A stretch of DNA of 64,000 nucleotides, from NCBI GenBank assembly GCA_038496445.1, contig JALMLS010000344.1, forward strand, positions 310,001 to 374,000, read 5' to 3'. Position 1 is the stretch's first letter; each line of letters begins with the position of its first letter. Made by a program: the position numbers and the translations under genes. This document shows, piece by piece, positions 35,015 to 46,064 of the stretch. The DNA comes from Trichosphaerium sp. ATCC 40318. Taxonomy: Eukaryota; Discosea; Flabellinia; Trichosidae. The notes beneath the pieces are model-generated. The model saw only the letters and a list, made by a program, of their open reading frames with translations. It did not search any database and was not told the origin of the DNA.

Positions 35015-36317
35015 ACATGTTTTTTGACATTTTACCACTGAAAGAGAGTGTCTTAGCTGCAGAAACGAATGAAAAAGAGAGGATTTTTTTTTCTTATTCT
35101 AAAAACACGCTAATAATTGGGCTACTCCGTTGTCCTTCTCTTTTATTTTTTCTTTTTGTTTGTAAGCTCTCTCTTTGTATTTGTGTTTTATTTTTTGGCA
35201 CAATGAAGTGGATCACTTGTAATGTAGCAAATGAAGATATAAGTTTTAAAAAAGTATGTTCACCAAAAACAAGACTTTGTCCTTTTTTTTTCTTGGTGCT
35301 ATTTACAGTTACAAAATCGAGACTCTTGATGAGAATCCCGCTAGTGGCGTACTAAGGCGTGGCGAGCAGTTTCAACCCTTGCACTAAAATTGGTGTTGCA
35401 CTTTTGCGGAATTGGCGCCAATTCTTCTATTTTGCGACTATTTAGCTACAAAGGCAGAATATTGAATAACGGCGTTTGCGTTACGCTAGGTAAGCACCTC
35501 TCCTATTTCGACGAGAAATGACGCAACTCAAGAGCGCTGTGGAGGCGAACAAGAAATGCAACACGTTATTTCCATCTTTTGCTTTCTGATGTTCTGTGAG
35601 GCTATAGTAGCCATTGTGATGCAATTGCAGTGAAAAACAAACCAAACACCATTTGTTTTTTCACTTTTGGCTAGTGGTTATTGCACGGGGAGTATCAGGA
35701 GATACTTTAAAGCGCTCCAAACATTTACCACAATAAAAAACAATGAGATCCTTTGGGCTACAAAATCTGTTTGTTCCATGTTTGCTACCAAGAGCGGCGT
35801 CAAGCCTTCGGTACCAACAGCCGAGGGGGCAGCCAAAACCATGCTCTTCTAAATCATACACATAAAAACATTACATTACTCATTACCAATACCAATACAA
35901 ATAACATATAACATTCTCAATTACACTCCGAAGTGATAACTTAGTAGTATCGTTTCAAAAGGGCAACGACCCTGGCAGTCATAATAACAAACCAATAACC
36001 TTAAGTCACGGTACGCTGTACAGTGCAGGCTTAGGCTGTCAAGCCGTAGAGTTAAACTCTGGCCAGAGAACTTCGATACTAGGAAATTATCCAGCAGCGA
36101 ACTCTCTGACTGAGTTTGTTTTGATTAAAAATGTAATAGAACCTTAATATCCAAACAGGCAGAAATAGAATGTTTTGATGAACAGAATTGTTTTGTAAAT
36201 GGCCAAGTCAAGCTACCATCTTTCTGAAATGGTGGCAATAAGACTGGAGACAAAACCATGACGTAAGAATAGACAACTAAGTCAATGTGCTATCCGTATG
36301 TTGATGGTAAGTTTGAT
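35015..36317. other. Intergenic gap with a doubtful small ORF
   Basis: 1.3 kb between convergent genes. A 66-residue minus-strand frame at 35661-35861 (CPLGCWYRR, FYCGKCLERFK) and an overlapping plus-strand 40-residue frame at 35743 (MRSFGLQNLFVPCLLPRAA) are both open, but neither has homology I recognise or splice support. 35870-36300 shows no gene. Confidence 0.35.
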
Positions 36318-39300
36318 TTATTTAGTGTACTCAAGAAGCCTACCCCTTACCTTTTCCAGCCACCCTTTCGCAAAAAAAATGAGTAAAAGCCAAATAAATG
36401 GTGCAAGAAAGAAAAAAGAATGTACCGGAAAGAAAGTCTTTAGATATTGAAGAACGTTTCCATGTTTTTTCATAAGAGTTCATTGTCTTTTTAAAATTTC
36501 TTGCTTCTTGAACAAGACCATCAGCGTCATTCTTGTAGTTCTCGAAATGAGAAACAAGCTTATCTAAGGCAACGCTTATAGGGCTATAATCGGTTGAAGC
36601 ATCATTTTCAGTGAAGTTCTTCAAACACTTCTTAATTGTATCGACGACTTGATCGAATCTCACTTTATCGAATTGACCTGGTTGTTGCTTCTTACAAATT
36701 TGTTTTTGTTGATTATATAACCATCCAATACACTAAAAATAAGTAATTCATTTAGTATCAGCCCAAGATGACAACATTAAACTAAAAGAAATAGACGAGG
36801 CTCGAAAACTAGGTATTTTTATAAAAATAAAGAGGATATTTGTCCACTTTGACTTTGTTTGGAAAACAAGCAGCTAGGAGCAGTATGTTGTAAAAACTTA
36901 ACAGTTGTATAAAATATGAATACCAATGAAGAAGAATCAAATAGAAATTGGAAGGTCACGTAGAAATGGGGCGAAAAAACCACCACACCATTCAGTGTTC
37001 ACCGTACTTGTAATAACAATCTAGGTGAGAAAAAGAGATGTCTATTTTCTCTAAGTTCTTGCCATGTAGGGTCTTCATAAACAACGAATCCTTCATCACT
37101 AAACAATGTATCTAAAGTAACGTATGCATCACCTAACATAAAGGTTAACTCAACACTTAAAAACATATGTGGAAACTCTTTGGACTTAATCAGCCTTAAC
37201 CCAATACTGGGTCTCAAAGTCACAGATATGCTTCAAACCATATCCCGTGTGATGAAGGGCGTAGGTAATAATAATTTCATCAACAAATCAAGCGTACCTT
37301 TAATTAAACCTGAACAAAACTTAGAACATTCGTAGATGTTAAAAGTGCAATCCCATTTTTTTCCAGAATTCTTTTCAGTAATTAAAGGCTTCGGTGTTGT
37401 ACTGAAAGATAACAAAGACTAAAAGAAAATACTGTAAGCATGCGACACAAGAGTAGTAAGTAAAAAATGACTAATCTTACCTTTAGACTTGGCGTATAGA
37501 CAGCAACATAATATGGTTTACCATCAGGTGTTTTGCTTGCACCAAGAAATAAAATATTATCATCTTTTTGTAGGACTTCCCAAGGAAATCCTACAACTTC
37601 TGATATACTTTTCTGTTTTGATATCTGTTCTTTAAGTAATAAAGTCTCTAAAATAAAATTGATAAGCAACACGAACTCAAGTTTGATCGCTTGGCTGAAC
37701 GCTTTCGCATTTTGACTAAAAAAGATTTTAAAAGTTTGGACTTTTTTCTTTCTCGATTTGGTCTAGAAACATCGAACACAATGATCAGGTTTAGTATCTT
37801 ACCACAGTGCTTTGATGAAACAAAAATTATAGGTGTAAATGCGTACTTGTTGGTTTAAATGAATCAACAGTCTGGCGTATTGAGAATAACCAATCTTCTA
37901 AGAATAAAACATGTTCTTCATGTAACTTGTCAGGCAAATCACAACTCTTTAACTCTTCTTCTATTTCCTTCTTAAATTCCTCGTGCTTCGTTTTAAGTTC
38001 TTCATGAGTAAATTTCCCTAAATGAACGTTAAGAACACTAGTGTCAACAAATCTGTATGCACCTGCTCTAATTTCTAGTAAAAACTTGCGATCTTGACTG
38101 TAATCGCCTGTTTCGTTAAACCACGTGCTGAATGATGGTGACATAGCTAACAGTGTTAATAAACTGAAGAAGGTTTGAAACACTGTACCTCTCTTAGCTA
38201 AGAAAAGAATTCTAAACATTATATACCTATGATTGTGGTTAAACCGCAAAAGTGCAGGGAAACTAAAGAATTTTGTTTATTTGTGTACCATCTCTTGTTT
38301 AGATTTTTTAATACTTCAGTTGCATCACTTTTATTTTCAATAGTACGAAGTGCTTTGAAGGATGTGAGTGTTTGGATAGTAAAATACATAGAAGGTGAGA
38401 ATATACCTGATTTGTTTAGTCTTTCAACCTTTCTCAGTCCTTTTGAGCCATGTATTTCACTCATGTACTTCTCGACAATTTGTTTGGTCATGAATTTTTT
38501 ACGATTACTGTATTGTAGTAAGTATTAGAAAAGTGAAAGATGACAAGTATTGTTGAAACACAATCAACGTACTTTTTAAGCTGTTGCCATTCAGTTGATT
38601 CGGCTACAGTTGCTTTAGGCATACTGTAAAGCATTTCGATGGTTCTGGCATCACCTTTAATGAGGAGTTGTAAGAACGACTCAATACCCTGGAAAACACC
38701 ATTAAATCTAAAATCTTCTCTATTGAATTTTTATGGAACACGAAAAAACTTACGTGGACTGTATAGTCAATGACGGCATCTGGGAGGTTTTTTCTGATTT
38801 GTTTAACTTCATCAATGGCTAGTATTTCTTTTACAGGGAAAAGTATAACTGCCTTTAGACAAAGAAAAAAATTAGCGAAGACATTTTGTTTTTTATTTTT
38901 TTGACAGGTGTCAAAATGAAATGTCATTTCTCTTACCAGAATATCAATATCAGATGTTGGAACTTCAAGATTATACGCTTTTGATCCATAAAAGCAACCA
39001 AATAAAACTTTTCCAAGTTTTGATGCAATATCTAGGAAAGTACTTCCTACAAGCGCAGGATCATCAATTTTTTTTTGAGTGAAAGAAAATGTATCGACTT
39101 TAGGTTTTTCCCTATTTCTCGTTAATACAAAAAAGACATACGCCAATTTTGGGTTTTTACCTGAATACATTACGCTCTTTTTTTGCTATCCTTTCTTTTT
39201 CTTGTTCTTCTAGTATATCAGCTTCTTTATGCATTAAACTACATAGTTTCTTTCCACAGTCAATGTCTATTTCATCACAATTGTGAGAGTTATTAACACA

Positions 39301-39906
39301 TTCTTTCTTTACGGGATGAATGAGATCTCTACAAATAAAGAAGCTTAGAAATGATAGTCAAACCATCACCAACTATACTCACTTTGTTTTAGTAAACGGT
39401 AGATGTCTTTGTCTTGGTATAACGAATTCCCACTGTACTTTAAACTTAAAAAACCCTTCATGCTCTGAGGGAGACGTTTTTGTTTCCATAAAGCCGTATG
39501 CTTGCCAACTAAGAGATATTTAAGTTAAATTATACTTGTTGGATGTCATACGCACCCTTGAGATCGCGCAACAGACGCAATCAAGCAAAGACGTTTAGAT
39601 GTCTATGATTATTATCCAAAAAGCACTCAAATCACTTTAACGTACTTTTGTGCATTCATCGAACGCTCCATCAAGTACCTCGCGTGGTTGCGGCGACTTT
39701 TTACGCGTTGGAACCTATTTAACAGTTAACACTGACTAGGCCTATTAATAGTACGTACGGCCCATGTTTTAGTAGCGATAGCCTGATTTAAATTGTCCCA
39801 ACTCTTTTTACCTGTTAGTACAACACAAATGGCGTACAAACCGTACACTCGTCTTCAGTACTACGAAAGCACCGCAATTATCGAGTTTTGTAGCTGTGGC
39901 AGCCAT
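36318..39906 (-). CDS. Predicted nucleotidyltransferase (Pol beta superfamily, RlaP/COG3541-like) with extra N- and C-terminal regions
   Basis: The core (about 37860-39060) reads VLFGCFYGSKAYNLEVPTSD followed by IDI: the GS plus DxD metal-binding pattern of a nucleotidyltransferase. It continues VIDYTVH-GIESFLQLLIKGDARTIEMLYS and KKFMTKQIVEKYMSEIHG, then GAYRFVD and a helical tail, matching bacterial predicted nucleotidyltransferases of the COG3541/RlaP type. The start at 39906 (MAATATKLDNC) leads through about 190 residues without a recognised domain. After the core, exons from 37710 to 36318 encode about 330 residues (GFPWEVLQ, GASKTPDGKPYYVAVYT, KKWDCTFNIYECSKFC, a helical end LEYTK-stop). 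An alternative is two genes, the first stopping at 37728 and the second starting at 37710; the choice depends on one acceptor. The reaction is inferred. Confidence 0.65.
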
Positions 39907-41131
39907 TTGCGATGGGAAAAAGTAAACAATGCTGACTTATCAAATGGCCTGCCAACCTAAACCTGCTTACCAAGCTACTACGCTGCTTGACACAAAGCAA
40001 AGCAAACATGGGAGATTGCTGTGGTGTTTGCGTTGATAATATTCCCTGACGTTTTCAGAGAAGTAATGTACAACCATTCAATTGCGTTGTTTACCCTTTT
40101 TTGCTCAAACATCCCAATCTGCTTATACAGCTCTAAGTTCACTGTATTATGGCTATGCATATGCTGGAATAGACGCTAAAAGAACTCTTGCACCTACGCA
40201 AATTTAGTTCCCGAATTTCGGCTCCTTTATTATCGTCAATAACTCTCAGAAACCATCTCCTAGCGACTCGTTGTACACTTTTTGCGTAGTTCCGAGTGCC
40301 CCATGTACAATACTCGCTTTTTTTACTCATGTACTACCAAGTGAGTAATTTTGCCTTACGCTGTTGTTTTGCTAATATACGAAACGTCTTTACAAGCTGT
40401 ACAAGTGGAGAATTAGCAAGCATATAATTTATCGGGATTTACCATGAAGCAATACCATGTTATCTACTATTCTAGAGAATTTGGCTACGCTGCCTTTTAC
40501 ACAAGGGTAGCTCTAAATTCGCAAATCTCCCTTTGAAGTACTGATCCAACAATTAGTGGCTTTCAGTGCTTGCCATGACGGTTCACTTTGGCTTCGTTAC
40601 ATATATCTCTTCCAAAAAAATGCTATGAAAGATCAGATACACTTACGAATAAATAGTACAACGTGCAAGAAGGAGTTGTTTTGGGCTGGAAAAAAGCGAG
40701 TTTTCGGTATGCATCTGAAAGAAAAAATCAATTTTGGTAGAATTTCGGATATTGGCACTGGAATTAATTGTATACGTGTAAGCACCAGTGAAAATGTCTA
40801 ATTGTATACGTTAAACAAAACTGTTGGAGTAAAAATAATGTACCCATGAATACATATATGTCTTGTTAAAGACAAATATGGGCAAAAATTAGCTAATACT
40901 CAGACTTGTAACTTGCACAAACTATGTCAATGACCACAAGCACTTATTCTATATTTGCGAATGCGTAACGTCTTCTATTATGGCGGTGTTTCTCCATCGG
41001 ACTATTACAATACGGTTCCCGCCGTTAACATTTGCGTATTTCAAAAGGAAACATGTTTTTAATACAACTTTATTTCTTTTCTTACATTTTGTTTACACTT
41101 TCTTAAAATTACATACTTCAAAGTTCTTTTT
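39907..41131. other. Intergenic gap with a weak small ORF
   Basis: 1.2 kb of mostly non-coding DNA. A minus-strand frame at 40139-40330 with an ATG reads MSKKSEYCTWGTRN, then RRWFLRVIDDNKGAEIREL. It looks protein-like and basic, but its continuation after a possible intron ends at once. A plus-strand frame at 40556-40801 lacks an ATG start. Neither is called. Confidence 0.35.
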
Positions 41132-41531
41132 TTAAGCGCGTTGATGCTTGCTAGGATGAAACTCAAATAGTGGAATACCATCCGGTTTCTTAGAGTAGCT
41201 GGAGTTGAAGTTCAAGGTAATACGATAGTTGCTCATTTGGTACGGTCCTTGACGAGTGTACATGGCGTTAGGTACAGCTTTTTTCGCTCCAGAGCGCCCC
41301 ATCTTTTTGCGACTTGCACGTTTCGACTTTTGTGCGCGAAATCGTGAAACTAAATTTAAATGTTAGAAACGTCTACCACATGCTAAAAGCGTATTGTAAC
41401 ATACCACACTTACTGTAGTTCATAGGCAAACGGTCTTCCGGGTTGCAATAAGCAAATATCTCCTGTTTGACTTTAATTTCGGCTTTAATGTCTTTAACAG
41501 TGAAAGGGTTGAGTAATTGAGCGATATTCAT
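41132..41531 (-). CDS. Small unknown basic protein
   Basis: Two exons joined over an intron at about 41353-41410. Exon 1 from the ATG at 41531 reads MNIAQLLNPFTVKDIKAEIK, then FAYCNPEDRLPMNYSK. Exon 2 reads FRAQKSKRASRKKMGRSGAK, ITLNFNSSYSKKPDGIPLFE and ends FHPSKHQRA at 41132. The total is about 120 residues, with a strongly basic centre that suggests nucleic-acid binding or a nuclear/nucleolar location (inference). No family is recognised. It has its own promoter side facing a 1.1-kb gap. Confidence 0.55.
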
Positions 41532-42615
41532 TGTTGAGAGGTGTTGTGGCGATGATTGTGATTAAGATTAATGAATAATAAGTGTAAAACTCGCATTTTT
41601 TCAACTTTTAACTATATTTGACCAATGCTCTAAAATCGTTTCGTTTAACGTTTGGGCTTGAACCGAAACGTTTTTCTAAATTTCAAAAAAAGCACGTACT
41701 TAGTGCTCTTAAAAAACTACGTGTTTGTAACAAAGCTCTGTAGCATTGTAGCCTGTTATGGAGGTGTGTAGAAGCGTTTAATGCAACATTTAACAAAAAA
41801 AACCGCTTGGTGTTACCGTAAATAGAGTTATTTTTACATTCGTGTTTGTCCGCGTTTTACCGTTGTGTGCACTGTGTATTACACAATCGATCCGAGTTTC
41901 GTACGCCATGTCGTTTCTTTCTTTAACGGCACTTTAGGCAAAAAACTATTTTTGGGAAGAAAAATGTCTAGCACAAACTACAACCAACTTATTTAGGAAA
42001 GTGTGTAAGGGTTTATGCTACATAGTGTCGCTTGTGCGTTTTTTAGTGTTTGTTTGTATTTTACACAATGACCGGCCGACATTTTTGACACTTTCTGTAA
42101 AAATGGGAATATCGTTTGCTGTGATTGGTGAGGATATTCGGAGCTGGTATTGGCGGTAAATTTTTCGCGCACATGCTTATTTGAATTTCCACAGACAAAT
42201 CCAAGGCTAGTTGTATCCTCTTTGCACCCCTAAACTGTTATAGAATTGGAGAATCGTTTTCTTTTTTTGGTATCTCAACAAAAGTCGTTAAAAACTAATC
42301 ATAGACGCTGTCTCGGAACTTCGCTGTGGTGCAATTTATAATAAAAAGGACAAGTCTGACTAACTTATTGCTTGAATCACTCCACCAAGCAGTTTTAGCT
42401 AAAGTGCCAACTAGCTTTCATTAGGTTCTCACATTCTTTACAACTATATGGCACGTTACGAACAAAAGACGCCTAAGAAACGGAGAAATAGGAACCCGAA
42501 GTCAAATTGTAAAAAAAAACCACAGAACTTTTGCAAATTTTTCGGCTAAACGGAAGCTATGGAGCAAAGCAAGCGAAAAATTCGCGTCAGGATATATACT
42601 GCATAATAGTGCGGG
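41532..42615. other. Intergenic gap, nothing assigned
   Basis: About 1.1 kb between divergent starts. It contains a short imperfect palindrome around 41637-41680 (CGTTTCG ... CGAAACG) and poly-A/T runs, but no open frame with splice or family support and no RNA gene that I can see. Confidence 0.45.
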
Positions 42616-44217
42616 ATGTTTCAACTAAACTTGTGGCTGGTAGCAACTTTTTTTTCGAGTTGCCTTGAAACTTATGCGCAAGTGCTATTGTGGTCGTGGC
42701 ATGGCGGTTTTAGCTTTTTTTCACTACATTTTTCCTTAATAGCCAAAGCGCTACAATGGTCAAGCAACAGTCTTTTCTTTCATGTGAATGACTTTCACGG
42801 TTTACTATGCGTAAAGGAACACTTCCTTGTATTATTGTACTAGTTACACTTATATACGGTATAATGCGCAGAATTTCTTTACTTCAGCCTAACACTTCTC
42901 AGGTGCTTCCAGTCAACCGTTGCCCTCCGTTTGTGACTCTTTTGGCGTCATAACTGCATTACCAACTCCACTTTGCCGTACAGCGTACGTACATTTACCC
43001 AGTATTACTGTGTTAACACAATATAGACTGGTAGTAGATACACCAATCGTTATAAGCGAAAATGAACAAATTGAATGTGAAACAGAATATGTTGTAACCG
43101 GCGATTTCACCTTACAACCAGGAGCGAGAATTATATTAAAAACCCAAAAAGCTCCCGTACAGGTTGAAAGTAAACGCCAAACAATTGTAGAAGACCAAGT
43201 AATAAGCCAGGGATACTTGGTGGCGTATGGCTGTTTAGATTTGAGCGGCGTATGTGACAAAACAAAGATGTAAACAATTTTTAATGTCTTTTTTCAGGGT
43301 ACTGTAGAAATTGCAGCAGAAGAAATAGAAGGTCGTCAATCAGTGCATCTCATGGAGTATAGAAACTCATCTTGCCCACCACCTGTTTTGCAAGATGTAA
43401 ACTTTGTTGTCACTTCTGGACAACCCCCAGACACTGAAGTAGAGCCAGTCGTAGAAGGTACTCACTTTAACAAAAAAAACCAACAAAAACACGTGTGCTC
43501 ACAACTGCGTAAGATCAAAAGCTTCTATTACTGTTTACTGGATCTAAGAAGAGTACAATACCTACGTTTGTTTTTATCATAGTTGCAGTACTCGTATTTG
43601 TGCTAGTTGCAGTTATTATTGCAGCCTACACAATCATTTCAAAAAAGAAGCAAAAGAAAAAACGTGAGACAATAAGTCTTGCTAAGAAGGCTGAAGAAGA
43701 GAATAAAGACATATACGGAGAAGAAATGGCTCAAGCTACTGGCGTTCATCTCGCCATGGAGCGTAGCGTATCATCATCAGAGGATCCAGAAAGTGAAGAT
43801 TCAGAGTATTCTGATAGCGACAGTGATAGTAGTAGCGATGGTGAAATACGTTTGGGTTCTCCTAGTGGAGGATCTATATTCGCAAGTTCTCCCAACGCAG
43901 GAAAGGCATGTCGCACCTTTACTTATTTACGAAATCTTAACTAACTTTTGCTACCCTTGTAGAAACCACTCGCTGATTCTTCACCGCGCAGACCACCACC
44001 TTTGTTAGCAGGAGATAAAACACAACGCACAAATGTGTCATTAGACTCTCCAAGTACTAATGGTAAGTAGCAGTGGTGTTTGTATTAGTAATGAAGTTGT
44101 TTAGATCCAAAAACAGAGGAACGTCCTGCTTCTACAAGAAGACGCCGTCGTGTGCAACCTGTTCGTGTTAACCTTAAAATGTCATCAAATGAAGTTAAGG
44201 TTGAACAAGACCCATAA
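42616..44217 (+). CDS. Type I membrane protein with acidic Ser-rich cytoplasmic tail
   Basis: A signal peptide (MFQLNLWLVATFFSSC-LETYAQ) is in exon 1. After a long first intron comes an extracellular segment of about 180 residues with scattered Cys (PSVCDSFGVI, PLCRTAY, QIECETEYVVTGDFTLQPG, VAYGCLDLSG, SSCPPPVLQDV). A single membrane helix (VAVLVFVLVAVIIAAYTII) is followed by the stop-transfer cluster SKKKQKKKR. The cytoplasmic tail has KKAEEENKDIYGEEM, a long Ser/Asp/Glu run, PRRPPPL, and a basic STRRRRRVQPV patch before KVEQDP-stop. Beta-rich ectodomain character is inferred. It could be a receptor or adhesion protein. I recognise no family. It converges on the SRPBCC gene, with 81 bases between stops. 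Confidence 0.68.
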
Positions 44218-44298
44218 AAAATAACCCTATGCGCTGTTGGCGCAAAATTTGTACAATATAGCGACTTTGAGTATGGTCAAATTTTATTTCAATTTAGT

Positions 44299-44869
44299 TT
44301 ACTTTTTTGAAGCCTCAACCAAAGAGGTACGCATTTCCACGAGGTTCTTAGTGTAAGATTCGGTTTCGAAACGAACGAAGTCTGGTTGTACGTCTGCTGC
44401 GAAATCGCTAGACCAGCTCACTAGAGTTTGATTGGTCTCGGTGATGCGGTACAATTTGATGGTTGAGATAATCGCCGTTACCTAAAAAAAACTTTTTAGC
44501 TTAAGAAGGCTCGGAAGCGGTCAGTTACCTCGCTGGATGCTTTTAGATCAACACCTACAAGCTCCCATGAAATTGTGTAGTCCAAGTCGCTGAGACCGAT
44601 TAACTTCTGTTTGCGCCAGTTGCCGGTTTCCCATTCAAGTTTGCGCACTATGAGAGCGTAAGTAAAGGAGAGTTAAAGTAGGCCAACGTCTTTGTTAACG
44701 TGATCTGTAACGTACCAGCGCCAACACTGGTAGGGGATGCATTTTCTTCCATAGAGGCACTCTTAACAGTTGAGATTAATTTTGCAGGGAATGTAAAGTC
44801 TCTAACAGCAGCCCAAACAGTGTCAATTGGTAAAGGAAATACAGCAGATGCAGATGCGCGAGTACTCAT
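44299..44869 (-). CDS. SRPBCC (START/Bet v1-like) domain protein
   Basis: The start is MSTRASASAVFPLPIDTVWA at 44869, with VRDFTFPAKLISTVKSASME and VGAGTLQITL. After introns come KLEWETGNWRKQKLIGLSD, TISWELVGVDLKASS, ISTIKLYRIT, QTLVSWSSDF and the closing long helix (FVRFETESYTKNLVEMRTSL), ending EASKK-stop. The order 'PIDTVWAAVRDF ... strands ... terminal helix' is that of polyketide-cyclase/START-like SRPBCC proteins, which bind small hydrophobic ligands in a cavity. About 155 residues, the whole being one domain. The ligand is unknown. It is divergent from the next gene, with 163 bases between starts. Confidence 0.75.
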
Positions 44870-45032
44870 TATTAGTTGCTATGCGTAGAAGAAAACACAA
44901 AAGACCGTTGAGAATTAAGGTTGAGCAATTGGCTTAACGTTGTTTGTATTTTTTCGTTTGCACTGACATTTTAGCACTGTCTGGAGTATTGCCATACACT
45001 ACAAATATTCTGGCTAACGGTTAAATTTCAAA

Positions 45033-45957
45033 ATGGCGTACGAACCTTGATCATTAATCTTATAACTAACGCGACGATGGTGTAGCACTAAATTCAATGC
45101 CAACAACATACAAGACAGAGATTTTTTATTCTACAGCCTCACCAACGCTAACAGAGTACGCAAACATGGCATCTATTACTCTAATACGAGAAGGAACAAT
45201 CTTTAAACAACCTGTTCTTGGAGGCACAAACAACTATCGCCAAATTTCGTCAGTCGCTTGCTAAAGAGCTTGGTACGTCGATTTGGGGTAAACATAGTTC
45301 GCTTACGCGCCTTTAAGCGGAAACAAAAACGAGTCAACCAATTGCCAATTTCTGGACAGTAGAAGTACACTAATACGCGTTTGGCATGGTATCTTATAGA
45401 TCGCTAGGAAATTGAACTTTTGAAAGAGTTGTATGATGATTACGTAGATGACGGCGAACTCAACCTTTCTGGTCTCGTAAACGCAATGAAAAAATCGAGT
45501 AAAAGGACGAAGTACGCTTTCAAACGTTTCAAAAATTACCAACTGTTGTAACTCTCTCCCAGATCTCGTATTGCTCAGTTCGTTGAGATCTATCACCACG
45601 CCATGGAAGCAGAGGGTACTGAAAATCCTCTCTCTGGCATGAAATCCGCCCACTTGAAGGTTATAAGACGAGTACGAAACAGCGATCATTTCAAGCTTTG
45701 TTGTTGATGGACTAACGCCCGAAGATGACAAGGGACTACGAAGCAAAAGAAGCAAAAAAAGCCAAAAAAGAGCAGTCTACCGAGGGTATGTTAACACTAA
45801 TGTATTTAAATACTACTGGTGCCTGACAATTCGTTCTATTAAAGTAAAAGAAGAGGATGATGTCGAAATGACAGATGCTGGAGAAGATAGCGAAGAAGAC
45901 GATGAAGATGATAATGGTCAGTACGGATCATTTGACGAAGATGATCTTGATATTTAA
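45033..45957 (+). CDS. Unknown helical protein with acidic tail
   Basis: Long frames here are misleading; the gene emerges only after removing seven short introns (one of about 35 bases). Exon pieces in order: MA-TKFNANNIQDRDFLFYSL, KEQSLNNLFLEAQTTIAKF, ETKTSQPIANFWT, EIELLKELYDDYVDDGELNL, NAMKKSSK, SRIAQFVEIYHHAMEAEGT, MTRDYEAKEAKKAKKEQ and VKEEDDVEMTDAG. It then runs into an acidic tail ending DDLDI at 45957. Every junction keeps frame, most donors are GTACG, and several introns have CTAAC or CTAAT near the end. About 190 residues. The acidic end and helical body recall chromatin or chaperone-type factors, but no family is recognised. Confidence 0.6.
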
Positions 45958-46064
45958 TCTGTCACAAATTGTAAAATTAAAGAAATATACAAGCAACACT
46001 TTTTTTTTGTATTTATTGCTTTTTGCGTAAGTCAAAATCATTCATTTGTACAAGACGCAACGTA

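Noticed and set aside
41637-41680. Short palindrome CGTTTCG ... CGAAACG as a possible regulatory site.
   Set aside because: Only 7 bases per arm in an AT-rich gap, with no second copy at a comparable position.
45303-45755. A 150-residue minus-strand open frame.
   Set aside because: It overlaps the multi-exon plus-strand gene, whose spliced frames show consistent composition and splice signals; the minus frame is its shadow.
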